A DNA stretch of 64,000 bases from Arctopsyche grandis (Eukaryota; Arthropoda; Insecta; Trichoptera; Hydropsychidae). Shown piece by piece: positions 25,421 to 36,902 of the stretch. The stretch spans positions 20,607,001 through 20,671,000 of the forward strand of contig NC_135362.1 in NCBI RefSeq assembly GCF_051622035.1. The letters are read 5' to 3'. Made by a program: the position numbers and the translations under genes. The first letter of the stretch is position 1. Each line of letters opens with the position of its first letter. The notes under the pieces were generated by a model. It was not told the DNA's origin. It ran no database searches and was given only the letters and a program-made list of their open reading frames with translations.

Positions 25421-26830
25421 TTTAATTGGATCGTGACGTATTTTCCAGACGGTGAAACGCCCACGCAGTGTCGCTCTCTTCGGAGCCGGATCGTCTGTGA
25501 ACGCGAGACGCACAGTGGCGTACGGACTATAATTCGCAGGGGTACAAGACAGTCAACCGTCCCATATTTCAGATGGACGGACGGCCCGTGTCTGGAATCT
25601 GCGAAAAACGACCGAATAAGTCCCCAGTTCGAAGAAGAAGAAAACCCCGCGAGCTATTTCCGAAATGGAGAAATTCCCGCGTTGTTTTGGCTGGACCGTT
25701 TCAACGCCAGACGAAAAAGTTCCGCGACACTGAAAGTTAAATTGCATTCTGGAACCGAACCGGTCAAGAAGACCCAAACATCAAAACAACGCTCGCGTTA
25801 TGTACGAGCGAGCTCCCATAAATACGATAGCCTCCTTTAACACTGGCGTTGTCTGCGTCTCTTTGCATCTGTATTCGTACATTTTGGACCAGATTAATTT
25901 GATTGAAACGTCTCGTCTTGTGCCAAGCGAACGACATTCTGAGGTTGCACTTTACATGAAAATTTCGCGAGTTTGTCCGTGTATTGTTCGGGAGCGTTCT
26001 TGCGCGATGAGAACACTCGGATGCATCAAAAAACGTAATAAGAAATTCGCATATTCTTACGAGAAGAGTACAAGAATTCAAGTCTGGTTCACTCCAATTT
26101 TATTTGCTCCAGTCTGGAGGTCATGTTTTGGCTGCCAAGAGGACGGTATTAAATACAATAATTTACATAAACTTTTTGTCCAATATGTACAACATGTTTA
26201 AGAAGATCGTTTTTGTATTATTCGATCGTAAATTTTGCGGGACTATTTTTGCATTCATTAAGCGATATTAAACCCCCGGTTAAAACTAGCGGGGAAACTG
26301 GCGAGATAACCGGTTTGATTCACGGCGTCGTTTCCAGGGATTTAGTTTTAATAAACATCTCGAACAGCACACCCTCCTCGCACGCCCTTTATGTACATCA
26401 TAACCGTATCCTAAACGGGCCGCCAGGTGGATAAATCAACCCACCACCCCCCAGGTCTCTAGAAATATTAGATACGAACCGCCTAGGGGGTGCTTTCATT
26501 AACTGTACCGGTTTTTTTTTTTTTTTGAGGCCTCCGGATTTGCCGACTTTTCCGGTACGCGAGAGATTTTCCGAGAAAGGGAGGAAAAAAGTGCGTGTAA
26601 ACGCGCCCGCCGGATATCTGTTCTGGGAAAGCGGGTGTGAACGTGTTTTTCGGCGGGCGCTTTCGTCGACGAAACGAAAAAACGCTTTGGGAAATGGGAA
26701 ATCGTTCAATAAATCCGCTTCGAAATATATATCATCACGTGTTCACACCTGGAGTGTTGAATTGGACTATATTTCTCTTTGAGACGTTCGTGAGAAATGT
26801 TTCGTTCAACACGAAATCCTAGTCGCCTTT
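25420..26830. other. Long GC-richer island with open frames, function unknown
   Basis: This is the longest GC-richer block outside the Sox exon. A plus-strand frame of 177 codons runs 25307-25840. Its first third lies in AT-rich DNA and the remainder is basic and Ser/Thr-rich, with no recognised domain. Further frames occur at 25800-26201 (plus) and 26398-26709 (minus). A TTTTCCAG at 25440-25447 could be a splice acceptor, but no exon could be supported. Regulatory or exonic DNA is possible. Confidence 0.25.
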
Positions 26831-27660
26831 ACGCAATACCTCCAAATTCATATTTTTTCGTTCTCGCTCAAAGGACATTTTTTCCTCAATCTAATTAAAA
26901 TTTAAAATGTATAGGCTTTCTCAGATATCCCCAATGAAAAATATAGCGAATTTAATCCATTATATTAAATATTCAATTATTTCTTTTTTTTTAGTCTTCA
27001 CTTCTGTAAAATTATAACAATTAAAAACAAACAATATTCTACCTTACTTAAATAATGATGCGTAAACCCATTATGACTTAAGGATTATCAGTCTTTATCC
27101 TCATATCTGTCAATACAGTGTTTTCCCTTGGGTCACAGAATAACCTAATAAAAAACGAAATACTTAAGTTAAAAGTAATATTTTTACAGTGGTTTCCAGA
27201 TAAACTTCCAAATGGGATTAAAAATATTTCTGTCAATTATAATCGAATGGATTTCAAAATCAACGAGGATTTAAAACTCAATTCAGAAATAAAACATATA
27301 ATACATTGAAGTTGAACGAAATTACCATGAAACAAATAAGTAACTAGGCATTTATAATACAACATTTAGTCTACCATCTTACTCAGCTTTAATATTATAT
27401 ATTACATATGTAAATACATACATACATACGTCGTAGGTACATATATAATGCATAAATTTTCAAAATATTTTTAGTGTACATATTTTTAAATGTAAACATT
27501 AATACTTCTGAATTATCATTATCTTAGATACTATCCCACTTCTGCCACCACTAATATTTTTGGATGTGCGTCTGGAAGTATTATTATAATACATATGTAG
27601 ATTTTACGCAAATTTAATTCGATTTATTTGAGAGTATCAAAGACTGTATATATGTAAATG
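26831..27660. other. AT-rich intergenic DNA
   Basis: No gene or shared repeat is recognised. Confidence 0.5.
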
Positions 27661-27664
27661 TGTA

Positions 27665-27850
27665 GGTTAGTATAGGTACACAGATTATTTCGCACATTGT
27701 TATCGCGCACACGACAATCATTATCACGAAAATCACGAATACGGATTATTTGCCACCCGAGTTCTCGTTAGTATGATATTTCAGATGTTCCGTGATCGAG
27801 ATTTTAGAGACGTGTGCGAGATCGCTTTGTGAGGAATAATCACTAAACTG
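27665..27850. repeat. Dispersed repeat R2, copy 2
   Basis: Shares a series of words with 2400-2560 (ACAGATTATT, ACGACAATCA, AAATCACGAATACGG, TTCTCGTTAGTA). It lies directly upstream of the non-LTR remnant at 27890. Confidence 0.5.
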
Positions 27851-27889
27851 TTAGTATAATATAAAATACGTAAATTTCAATTTATTAAA

Positions 27890-28515
27890 TCCTTACGCTA
27901 CCTTTTTCCTACCTATACCCATTCTACTGTTCCCGATATTTTAAAAATCTTTTAACAATATTTCTGTCAGGCGACGACTTACTGATGCTACATTCTTCTT
28001 TAAGCTCATAAATGGTTTTCTTGACTGTTCTGATTTACTGAATAAGGTTGATTTTAGGATCCCAGTTAGGTATTCTAGACACGTTGCACTCTTTTCACTT
28101 AATCCTTTCAATACTAATTCCCAAAAATATTCTTATCTGCAGCGTGTTTATCGTATGTTTAACGGGGAGCTGAATGAGGTTGATCTGTTCGGTATTTCCC
28201 TACATCAATTCAGGACTAACATCAAGAGAATCTTGACCGATTGATCCATTTCTTCTTTTATTCTATTTTATAACCTTTTACCAATATTTTAACACTTTAG
28301 TTTAGTTATGCAATATGCTATTTAGTCATGTTATAGCTTTTATTATTTTCCTTTTCATTTGTTTATCTTGTATTTATCTTTTTCATTTGTTTATCTTTGT
28401 AAAAATCTGTAATTGGACTCGGATGTTATATATATTTACTATTTGTTTTTATGCATGTCTACATCTTGTTGTCTGGTGATTTTTCAATAAATAAAATAAA
28501 ATAAAATAAAAAATA
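27890..28515 (+). pseudogene. Jockey/CR1-like RT C-terminal remnant with 3' UTR and tail
   Basis: Positions 27969-28244 form 92 open codons ending in TGA. They include RRLTDATFFFKLINGFLD, VDFRIPVRYSRHVALFS and FRTNIKRILTD, the conserved C-terminal region of non-LTR reverse transcriptases of the Jockey/CR1 type. An adjacent frame at 27900-27965 (SYLYPFYC) suggests a frameshift just upstream. A T-rich 3' UTR of about 250 bases follows, then AATAAATAAAATAAAATAAA at 28489-28508. No initiation codon is expected, because the copy is 5'-truncated. Confidence 0.8.
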
Positions 28516-29400
28516 CGTAGTACACATGTGGCAGAATAACGCTAGCATTAAAAAGCTCGACAGAATTTCTACTTTGTATTCGCGATACTTAAGCTTATAA
28601 AATAAAGGAAAATAAAATCGATATCGATTGAATAAATGATGCGACGAGATTGAGCTGTAAAAAATCCACAGCGCAGGCAAACGTATAAAAATACCAACAA
28701 AACCAAATCACATCCACTACGCACCTGCCAAAGTTGACGAAAGAAAAAATTTAAGAAATTCAGTATAGTGAGGGGACGATAGAGGAGCACGTTATCTTAA
28801 CACCTTGCATGCAAGGGGTTTATGTGCGCGCTAGGCGATAAGCGTTATTTTTTATGTTCGATCGTTAGCGTTGCCGCGGATTTTGCTACCGATACGAGCG
28901 CGGAGCGTTAGCGTTACGACCGCGATAGATAACGCACGCGCGTGTGCACGGCCGAAGACAAAATATTCCCCGGCGCTAAAGGGTTAATCGTTGAAAAAAA
29001 TGTTGGTTTTTTTTTGTTAACGAGGTCACGACTGCTTAGCAGGTGGGTAATGGTGCATGTGCACGCCCTTAGGACCCCCCCCCACCCTCTCCTGTGCACT
29101 AATCGATCGCTAGCCGTGGAAGGGTTCTCCGTTGCCTTCCCCTTTGCCATCTAGTGGTTATCCGATAGCCCTGTATCTAATATTCATTACTCACAAAACA
29201 GCCGAGAAAATACGTTTTCGAGAACCACGGTATCACTCATAATTAAAACGACCGGCCCTTTATTAACGGCGACCGTCTGAATTCCACACGATGTTCATAA
29301 AATGCCCCTAGAAAATTTTTATTTAAAAAGTAATGAACGTTCATGGTTTTAATTTCAAATACACATAGAATTTTTTATATAAATAAAACGCTAAAATCAA
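28516..29400. other. Unassigned DNA; GC-rich 28800-29300
   Basis: The GC-rich part includes C-rich CCCCCCCCCACCC near 29075-29090 and several short frames on both strands. No protein is recognised. It could be a regulatory island. Confidence 0.3.
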
Positions 29401-29751
29401 AATTGTATTTATTTAAATAATAACAACAAATCATATTCAAAGCTGTCAATTCATGTCAAGGTCATGAATTTTGGGCAGTTTTAATTGAAATTATATATGA
29501 TCGGAGTTAAACCGAAATTAAGTTGAAATTGGAATTTGAGATAAAATTGACGTTATAGTTAAAGAGGTATTCAAAATCGCGGTCATAGTTGATTAGAATT
29601 CGAAGCAGTAAAACAAGTATTTTGACAACTTCACAAACCTACAAGTAGACTTTACATACCTATAAGTAGATTTCACAGACGTATGTACAAGTAGACTTCA
29701 CAGATGTACATATATGTATGTAGACTTCACCCTAGTATGATTACATGCATA

Positions 29752-29860
29752 TATGAACCGTTATAATTGAAAGTGGCTTTTCAATTAAAAGTCCACTTTT
29801 ATAAATTTTGAAAAAATCTCGCAAAACGTTAAATTTAAGATATATTTATATTATATAAAC
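29752..29860. repeat. Single end of the TATGAGCC-type MITE
   Basis: ATGAACCGTTATAATTGAAA and GTGGC match the terminal repeat of the MITE at 22831. AAAATCTCGCAAAACGTTAA matches its subterminal region. The other end is not evident, so the copy is truncated. Confidence 0.45.
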
Positions 29861-29924
29861 ATAAAGGTGTAAAAATTTGGATATAAATTTACGATTTTTT
29901 AAATTTAAAAATTAGAATTTTACA

Positions 29925-30245
29925 ATATTGCCATCACGGGTTGCCCTTCAACGAGATCTAGAGTTATTAAACTTGTACATATATAAATTTAAAGATAATT
30001 TTTAAATATTCAAATAGTGATAGTGGGTTGGGTGGTTTTTGGCAATTTGATGAGGAACTTTTTCAACAAAGAAATCAAATAAATCAGCAAACTGGTAGGA
30101 AACGATCAACTTGAAGTCACAATTATCCAAGTCTCTGACCAGCAGCACTGCAGAATACTTCTGAATAAATTATTTTCAATCGAAGTCAACTCAGGACTTG
30201 AACCCGCGAGCCTCCCGGCGGTTAGCATTAACGAAAACAGCGAGT
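29925..30245 (-). repeat. tRNA-derived SINE family S1, copy 2
   Basis: On the minus strand the head reads TTAATGCTAACCGCC and GGTTCAAGTCCTGAG (a good B box, about 30191-30201). The body contains the S1 segments seen at 19560 in the expected order. The body and 3' part share GCCATCACGGGTT (plus strand) with the copy at 60030. Confidence 0.65.
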
Positions 30246-30429
30246 TGTTTAAATTATACAATTCAATTTACAATTTACTAACTACATATATAGGAACTTA
30301 TGTAAATATATAATGTAGATTCGATTTTCGCTTAACTAAATTGAAACATTTTCAATAACTCTTTTGATGTGTACAAAGCAATACACAATCAAACTACATA
30401 TATTTAATATTCACCACTTTTGCCGAACT

Positions 30430-31290
30430 ATTTCACTATATTTGCGTCGGCAATGCAAAAGGAAATTTATGAACGATTGTCTCAACATGGAAAAGTTCGC
30501 GTAAAGTCACCCTGTATGGGTGATATTGTAGGCCCTATATTTTTACTGTCGCTTGACATACGAAATTTCGTGCCCGAATAATTTAAAAGTTAAATCTGAA
30601 TACTCCACAAATAACTTAAAGCAAAACACATTCGTTCCGTAGCCACGTATAATTCCCATGATAATGCGAAATTGAATTAAATCACGAATTAGGAACGCGC
30701 ATTATCAACGCGCGCGTACACCTTAAGATTATACATTGGCACTTGGGTAGGTGTGCGCGAAATAAAAAAAAATAAAATAAGCGAATTCTTATACGCGGGG
30801 TTGGTTTGTCGAAAAAATGGGGAATAATTTGGTTCGTTAAACGTCCGCGGGAGCCCTCCGCCTTTTAATGAAATCCTCCCTTAATCCACAGGAGCGAGGG
30901 ACCCGGGGATGAACTGTTTTTAGGGGGTTGAGGCACGCAACTTTTATGTTCCGCCGGCAAACAGCGCAACCGAATCTACGCAATAAAGATCTTATTTCGT
31001 CGCTGATATACGAGCAGTTTTTATGACAATCATTTTGGGACATTGCGTCGGGTGAATAAATAATATCAGTGACGGGGTAGGGGGGTGGCACGGGGTGGGA
31101 GAGGATGGGGAGGGACTAGGGATGAAACCCTCGGTGGTACTGATTGCACGCCGCTAACGGACCGCCTTTTGGGACTATCACTTCGTCGTATAGATTATTT
31201 GCTTTACGTCGTAAAAAATGGGCCAATACCGAGCAAAAAATCAATAGTTATTACTAAAGGAATGTAATAAAATTTTGCGCGATTTATCAA
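30430..31290. other. GC-richer island, possible regulatory DNA
   Basis: No known gene. Positions 31075-31125 are G-rich. Short frames at 30837-31091 (minus) and 31085-31267 (plus) are not recognised. Confidence 0.3.
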
Positions 31291-31430
31291 GTGTGCTTCA
31301 TGCTTAAAATTGAAAATTCACCGCAAATGAAATGTATTACATGTAGTAGAATAGTAGATGCAGATTGAACATATACATATAAGTATGTACAAACATTGAA
31401 ACGTTTATTTCGAAAATTTCTCGGGTCGAG

Positions 31431-32005
31431 TTTAATTTAAGTGTATTTTCAGTTGTAATATATTCCAACTGGCGATTTAGGTAATTCATATTCGAATACC
31501 TTTCAACTAGTAGATTATATCTCTACAAGCGCAAATACACTTTCAACAATGTGCGCTAGTTGTAATATAACAGTTGAGTTCTGACAGCTATGTTGTTTTT
31601 ACGAATGCTTTATAATTAAATAATGCGATAATATTTGTTAGATATTACAAATAAAGGTATGATGATTATCGTATTACGATAACTCTAAGAATATGTTCAA
31701 AACAAAAATGAGACTTTCCAACTCTATTTACTAATCGAGTGACGCTTTCACGAAAACTTATAGCTGAATCTTCTAGTTGAACTGTATTTTCAGTTGTAAT
31801 ATACTTTTACCAGTTGGAATGTAATTCGAATCAATATGAACCAACTTACGTGGGCTAGACGGAATATATTCTAACTAGTCAAAATATATTACAAGTGAAA
31901 ATATACTTCAACTATAACGGTAGTTGGTATCAGGTTAGATGAAATATATACTAACTATTCAAAATATTATATATTACAACTCGAAAGATACACTTCAACT
32001 GTAAC
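31431..32005. mobile_element. MITE with palindromic ACTAGT subrepeats, copy 2 (compound)
   Basis: The best copy is 31765-32005. It starts TCTAGTTGAACTGTATTTTC and ends CACTTCAACTGTAAC, with internal units such as ATTCTAACTAGTCAAAATAT. A partial copy (31431-31575) with AAGTGTATTTTCAGTTGTAA lies just upstream, so the region is compound. No coding capacity. Confidence 0.55.
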
Positions 32006-32211
32006 ATATGTATGTATGTATGAACATATATAACAGAAACCTACTTTATTTACGTGAATAGCAGCAATAATGAATGATTCAGTCTAAGGAAGTATTTCAC
32101 TATGAAATAAGTTTTAATAGATATGTACATTTACTTTGGGTTTTGATCATTTTTTGACTACTGTCTAAAAATTTTAATATGATTCCATGTTCGTAGAAAT
32201 TTTAACTGACT

Positions 32212-32438
32212 TCTGACTAATTTTTAAAAGAGACTTTGTATGTATGTATGTAAGGTTTGTTGGTAATCGAAAAACAAATCAAAGTTTCTATGACGACGAT
32301 TCGATATGGTAGAGTATTATTGTTTTTTCGATTCAAATAAATTTAATTAAAAAAAACAAATGAATATTTACTAATATATTCGCCATGTTTAGGCTGTTTA
32401 TATTACAAATACTGAGCGAAGCCGGGTAAAACAACTAG
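32212..32438 (+). mobile_element. Helitron-like non-autonomous element, copy 2
   Basis: It begins TCTGACTAATTTTTAAAAGA, shares GACTTTGTATGTATG and CAAATCAAAGTTTC with copy 3, and ends GAGCGAAGCCGGGTAAAACA ACTAG followed by T. Confidence 0.65.
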
Positions 32439-32449
32439 TAATTTTATAA

Positions 32450-33230
32450 TAATCTACTTCGATCCGTTAAGTGTTCTATCCAGACTGATTTATTCAGAGC
32501 TCAAATTGTCATTGTAATTCATTTTAATTGTCCACCGATTATAAAATCCATTTTTATCATTCAACACTGCACGTCAACAGCTCGGCAAAGCACTGCACGG
32601 AAAAGACTACTTCTATTCATACTATACAGCACCACCCGTTTTGTTTTAAACGAGTGCAATGCAATATCGACTTTGATATATGTATGTACCTATACAAACA
32701 TAAATTACAGAACGCGACAATGCGGTGCAACATTGCTTGCGTCAATATTGTCACATTATGACGTTCCTGAAGAAATTCATATTCGTTTTCGTTAGAACTG
32801 GTGCACTCGTGAATATTTCCACAATGGTCCAAGAAAACTGGTTTTATTTGATAAATTTCGTTGACATGTATAATATGGATACATTGTGTCGGTTGCTACT
32901 GTTTCCGATACGCAACATACACATTATGGAACTTGAATGTGTCTTTATGGATTATACTATAGAATATTTACCGTACTGGTATTTACGTACAGCTGCCGGC
33001 TCGAGATTTGCTGGTATAAACGCACCTTAAACTCTAACCTATCATACATTATTAGTATAATTCACATTTGAAAACTAAAAAATTCGGATGTGACCAACCC
33101 ATGACTTTATCTATGTATTTGAGGAATATAAGAAGGTCAAAAAACAAAATTTTCGATAATTAAACATACATACACGTTCACACATACCGGTTATGAGAGT
33201 ATTTTCGATACAAATTGAGCGCAAATGTAG
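32450..33230. other. Unassigned intergenic DNA
   Basis: A plus-strand frame at 32725-33030 (101 codons) and a minus-strand frame at 32617-32832 overlap in it; neither is recognised. Confidence 0.35.
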
Positions 33231-33234
33231 GGAA

Positions 33235-33775
33235 ACTTACGCAAGACAAAAGTTCTACTTCCGATTGTCGGATTTTGTTCGAAATTCTTTTCTTACTTAA
33301 AATCACTATAATTATTATACACATTAAATATCAAGAAAATAAAAATAATTTAAAAGGTCAAAATAAAATAATTAAATATTGTTTTAAAAAATCCACTACT
33401 TCCGGTTTACAAATTGTGACCAAAACCTTATCAATTCTAAGTAAGTACATAAAGAATACAAATATAAATTTTCAGCTTGATACGTTCAGGGGTGTAGAAA
33501 GAATCGTGGTCACAACATTTTTGGTTTTTCTTTCCCACTTACGGTTTATTAAATTTAGTAATTTTTTTTTTATTTTCATCACATTGATACAAGAATTATA
33601 TTTGAATTTTTCCGTGAATATAATTATTATACACATATTTAAGGGGTCGAAAAAAATAGTGGAAGAAAAATCGAACCAGAATAAGCTGCCACTTCCGGTT
33701 GATGGCTGCTTACCAAATTTTATACATAATTTGGTATTAAGCTTAAGCTTCTAGATATGAAATTTCAGTTCAATA
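33235..33775. repeat. Imperfect tandem repeat with ACTTCCGG words
   Basis: TACTTCCGATTG (33257), TACTTCCGGTTTAC (about 33398) and CACTTCCGGTTGATG (about 33691) recur. The word TATAATTATTATACACAT also occurs twice, about 310 bases apart (33308 and 33620). This suggests a duplicated unit of about 300 bases, possibly part of an unidentified transposon. A plus-strand frame of 179 codons across it is not recognised. Confidence 0.4.
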
Positions 33776-33889
33776 AACCAAAAAATATGTGTATACATAT
33801 ACATACATACATCACAACTCACAAAAAAAATCACACAACACAATCACGTATATAGATTGTGTTATGTCACATTTAATTATGTTATGAAC

Positions 33890-34330
33890 CCCTATGCATC
33901 GGTGAAACGCGACATCCCCTCGATGTCCATATAGTGGGGGGGAATTTGTCACTTTTGAAAAGTGAAAATTCACCATTTTCCAGTTTCCCTATTGATTTTT
34001 TGTCGTCGGCTATAGATTTGAAGACTTGCAGATATGTGTCGATCCTCGGACAGGACCTATGTGTCACTGCCACGCTTTTCAGAGGCTTTTTCCTCCTTCC
34101 CAAATTCCCTCGACCACCCTGCGAGATAGCGCTAAACGACCGCCATATATGCTTGTATAGATGTAGGTATATAACGCGGTCGTCGTAAAAAACTTTATGT
34201 CCAATCGACCACCATAACTCATCATAACACACCACTATTACTTTTTCGTCCATAAAAAGAGCGTTCTTTCCGAAGAAACGCCCTGTGCGCTCTTTTTCGC
34301 ATTAAAGACGACTATCGCGTCATTGTCATT
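33890..34330. other. GC-moderate block with a hairpin
   Basis: A minus-strand frame of 123 codons (33882-34253) is not recognised. A perfect inverted repeat of 10 bases, AAAAAGAGCG (34254-34263) and CGCTCTTTTT (34288-34297), encloses a second short inverted repeat (TTCTT, TCCG, AAGAA). The block could form a nested hairpin in RNA from either strand. Confidence 0.35.
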
Positions 34331-34857
34331 TCATTTGATCGTATTTTCTTACTTTTTGACTATTTTCAAAGGAACGTTATTTTTTTATTCATAGAATGAA
34401 GACATGCTACATATTATATTTATGATTCAATTCACAGCGCGTAATACACATTTTTTTACACAAATAAATTTATTCTCAAAAATATAGACATTTTAAATGT
34501 ACAATATGTTGAAAGCAGTACTGAAAATAGTATACCATTTATTTTTTAAAATAGACACAAACTGTATTACGATTCACATTGCATCGAAACCAAAAAAAAA
34601 ATTTAAAAAAAATTATAGTAATGATATAAATTTAAAGCAAGAAGAAATTCTTTAAATAGTGGGATGTATGGGATACTAAGAATTATAAAAATGACTAAAT
34701 AATAAAAATTTAAAGGAAAATAAGTTACAATAAGTAACACTTCCAATTTATACTTTTTGTTTAATGCATATGTTGCTATGACAGGTTGCCCCAAGACGTT
34801 TTTTTTCTGTATATATGTAAATAACTACTAATAATTTTAAAAGTTACAATACAATTA
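34331..34857. other. AT-rich intergenic DNA
   Basis: No feature is recognised. Confidence 0.5.
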
Positions 34858-35407
34858 CACTGAGCAACAAAAACATTACCGGAGCGGAGATTAATCAATC
34901 GTTACTAAGTTTGATCCACTAATTTCAAATATGATAATGATTTTTATTATTTGGTGTAAAAAAATGTATATATTTGACTTAAATTATCGCTAGATAATCT
35001 AATATATAATTTCGAAAGAGACTTTGTATGCAAGTATATAATGTTGGTTGGTGACATCGAAAACAAATCAAAGTTTCGATGACGACGATTCGATATATTT
35101 TTTTTCGATTCAAATAAATTTAATAAAAAAACAAATGAGTTTATATTACAAATACTGAGCGAAGTTAAAATTACAATCTATCGAAAAACATGTGACTATT
35201 GATACCAATACTCACTTATTAGATTTTTAGTGCAGACTACTAAAGCCATAATTTAAAAAAAAGTGAGTATGTTTTTAAAGCATCTCATAAACAAGAAGAA
35301 GGAAATAAAAATCAGTGATATTTAAATTAAGTGGGTGGGGTGGGTAATAAAGATTGATTAGTTTTCGCTCCGGTAAATAAAAAATGCGTTTTTTTTATTG
35401 CTCTGTT
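34858..35407. mobile_element. Inverted-repeat element split by a Helitron-like insertion
   Basis: The left end CACTGAGCAACAAAAACATT with ACCGGAGCGGAGATTAATCA corresponds to the reverse complement of the right end (CAGAGCAATAAA, then ACCGGAGCGAAAACTAATCA). TTA flanks both ends, which would fit a 3-bp target duplication, although a TA duplication is equally possible. The Helitron-like copy at 34998-35165 lies inside, so this element is the older one. Confidence 0.5.
34998..35165 (+). mobile_element. Helitron-like non-autonomous element, copy 3
   Basis: This copy has the clearest 5' end (A then TCTAATATATAATTTCG, AAAGAGACTTTGTATG). It contains CAAATCAAAGTTTCGATGAC and ends at TACTGAGCGAAG, losing the final GGGT..CTAG part. 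Confidence 0.65.
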
Positions 35408-35930
35408 ATTAATTTATTATTATACAATTAAATAGTCATTTATGAATAGATCTTATAGATCTTCACCAATTTAATATTGCTGTTTATATGAAACTTACAG
35501 ACATCATTTTCAGTTAAATATATTGTACTAACCAGTTTCAAAGAAAGCTCTCACAAAACTACAAATTTCAACTTCAAACTTTTTACAAAAAGTAAAAGTT
35601 TTTCGTCCAATTATGTATTTGAAAACATAATTATTGAAATTCTCAAGATCGAAATTTCTGACTAAAAGTTTTCAATGCAGTTTCAGTAAAATTGAATTGA
35701 TATTTTGACATCTATCTCAAAAGCTTCTCATAGATAATTTTATTAGTATACTGATTTAGATTTATCGAAGCTGTATAAAGAAACTTTCGCATAAAATGTA
35801 CCGACCGACCGTGTTAAGGTATTATGATTGACGACCGCTATATTAAGTTTAAAGTTGTTGGGCGAGTATTATGCAAAGCAGTATAGCATTAAAAGCCAAT
35901 AAATCAACACTAATCCGGCAGTTTGATGTG
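35408..35930. other. AT-rich intergenic DNA
   Basis: No feature is recognised. Confidence 0.5.
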
Positions 35931-36480
35931 CGATGTAATTGAAAATCAATTAATTTCATGCAGGTCCAATTCTCACCCCCTCCTTCAGACACCCTGCGAG
36001 CTCCGAATGGAGGCAGAGGCAGGGAGTGGGCTTTGATTGCTCATGGGGTTGTAATCCAGCTCCAGAACGGGGGTAAGTACCTAGCGCGGATTTTACGAGC
36101 AAATGAAATAAAATCCGAGTACAGTTCAAACACGGTATACGTCTCGTTGCACGCACTTGCGAATAATTTTCTCGCCGGGGAACGTTTTAAATACACCGCC
36201 GGTTTGCAATAATCCCGCAGAGCTCGATTCCCGACTCTGAAAGATTGCTTGGCCAAATATTTGCCGCGAAATGCTGGAGGCCCATCGATTTTCGCTGAGC
36301 CCCGGAAAAAAGTGCCCCAAGATATGTGCGTACATACGTGGAGGGTCAACAGGTAGGGGAGTATACCATTATATCCCGACCTGCGCGGGGGAGTGAAGGG
36401 TCCTCTAGGGTTCCCTCTCTATGAGGGGGGATAGGTAGCATTTCGGCAGTGGATCGATCGTCGGTGTAAATATGATGTTC
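35930..36480. other. GC-richer island, possible regulatory DNA
   Basis: Short overlapping frames (35958-36212 plus, 36041-36349 minus) are not recognised. The block contrasts with its AT-rich flanks. Confidence 0.3.
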
Positions 36481-36521
36481 GAAATTGCTTTTGTAAGCTA
36501 TTTTTTTTAAATCATGTATAT

Positions 36522-36856
36522 GTCACAGTGAAATTATATTTCAAGTGAAAATATATTTTCGCTGACGTTTCATTGAAATCATAACCAGTTATATTTTCAG
36601 GGTCGGTTTTATTCGTTTGAGACTAGATTGTTAGGGTTGGTATTATTTAAGGGTTAGGATAGGTTAGGTTAAGTAAGGGTTGGCCCTATTCATCTAAGAT
36701 TGAGTTGTTAGGGTTAAATTTATAGAGTTAAACGTTGTTAATTGAATGTTTGATACATTTTCACTGCTTGAATTGGGTAAAATATATTTTCACTAGTGAA
36801 AATATATTTTTACTAGTGAAAATATATTTTCACTTGAAATATGTTTTCACTGTAAC
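36522..36856. mobile_element. MITE with palindromic ACTAGT subrepeats, copy 3 (best ends)
   Basis: It starts GTCACAGTGAAATTATATTT and ends TTTTCACTGTAAC, with ATAT immediately outside both ends (36518-36521 and 36857-36860). The right part (36778-36840) is a tandem array of palindromic units AAAATATATTTTCACTAGTG. The middle (36610-36710) holds TTAGGGTT/GGTTAGG telomere-like words. No coding capacity. Confidence 0.65.
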
Positions 36857-36902
36857 ATATGTGTATGTACATATGTACATACAAACATACTAAATACGGT
36901 AG

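Noticed and set aside
25307..25840. 177-codon plus-strand frame as a gene
   Set aside because: It begins in AT-rich DNA, shows no domain, and overlaps an open minus-strand frame; noted only as part of a GC island.
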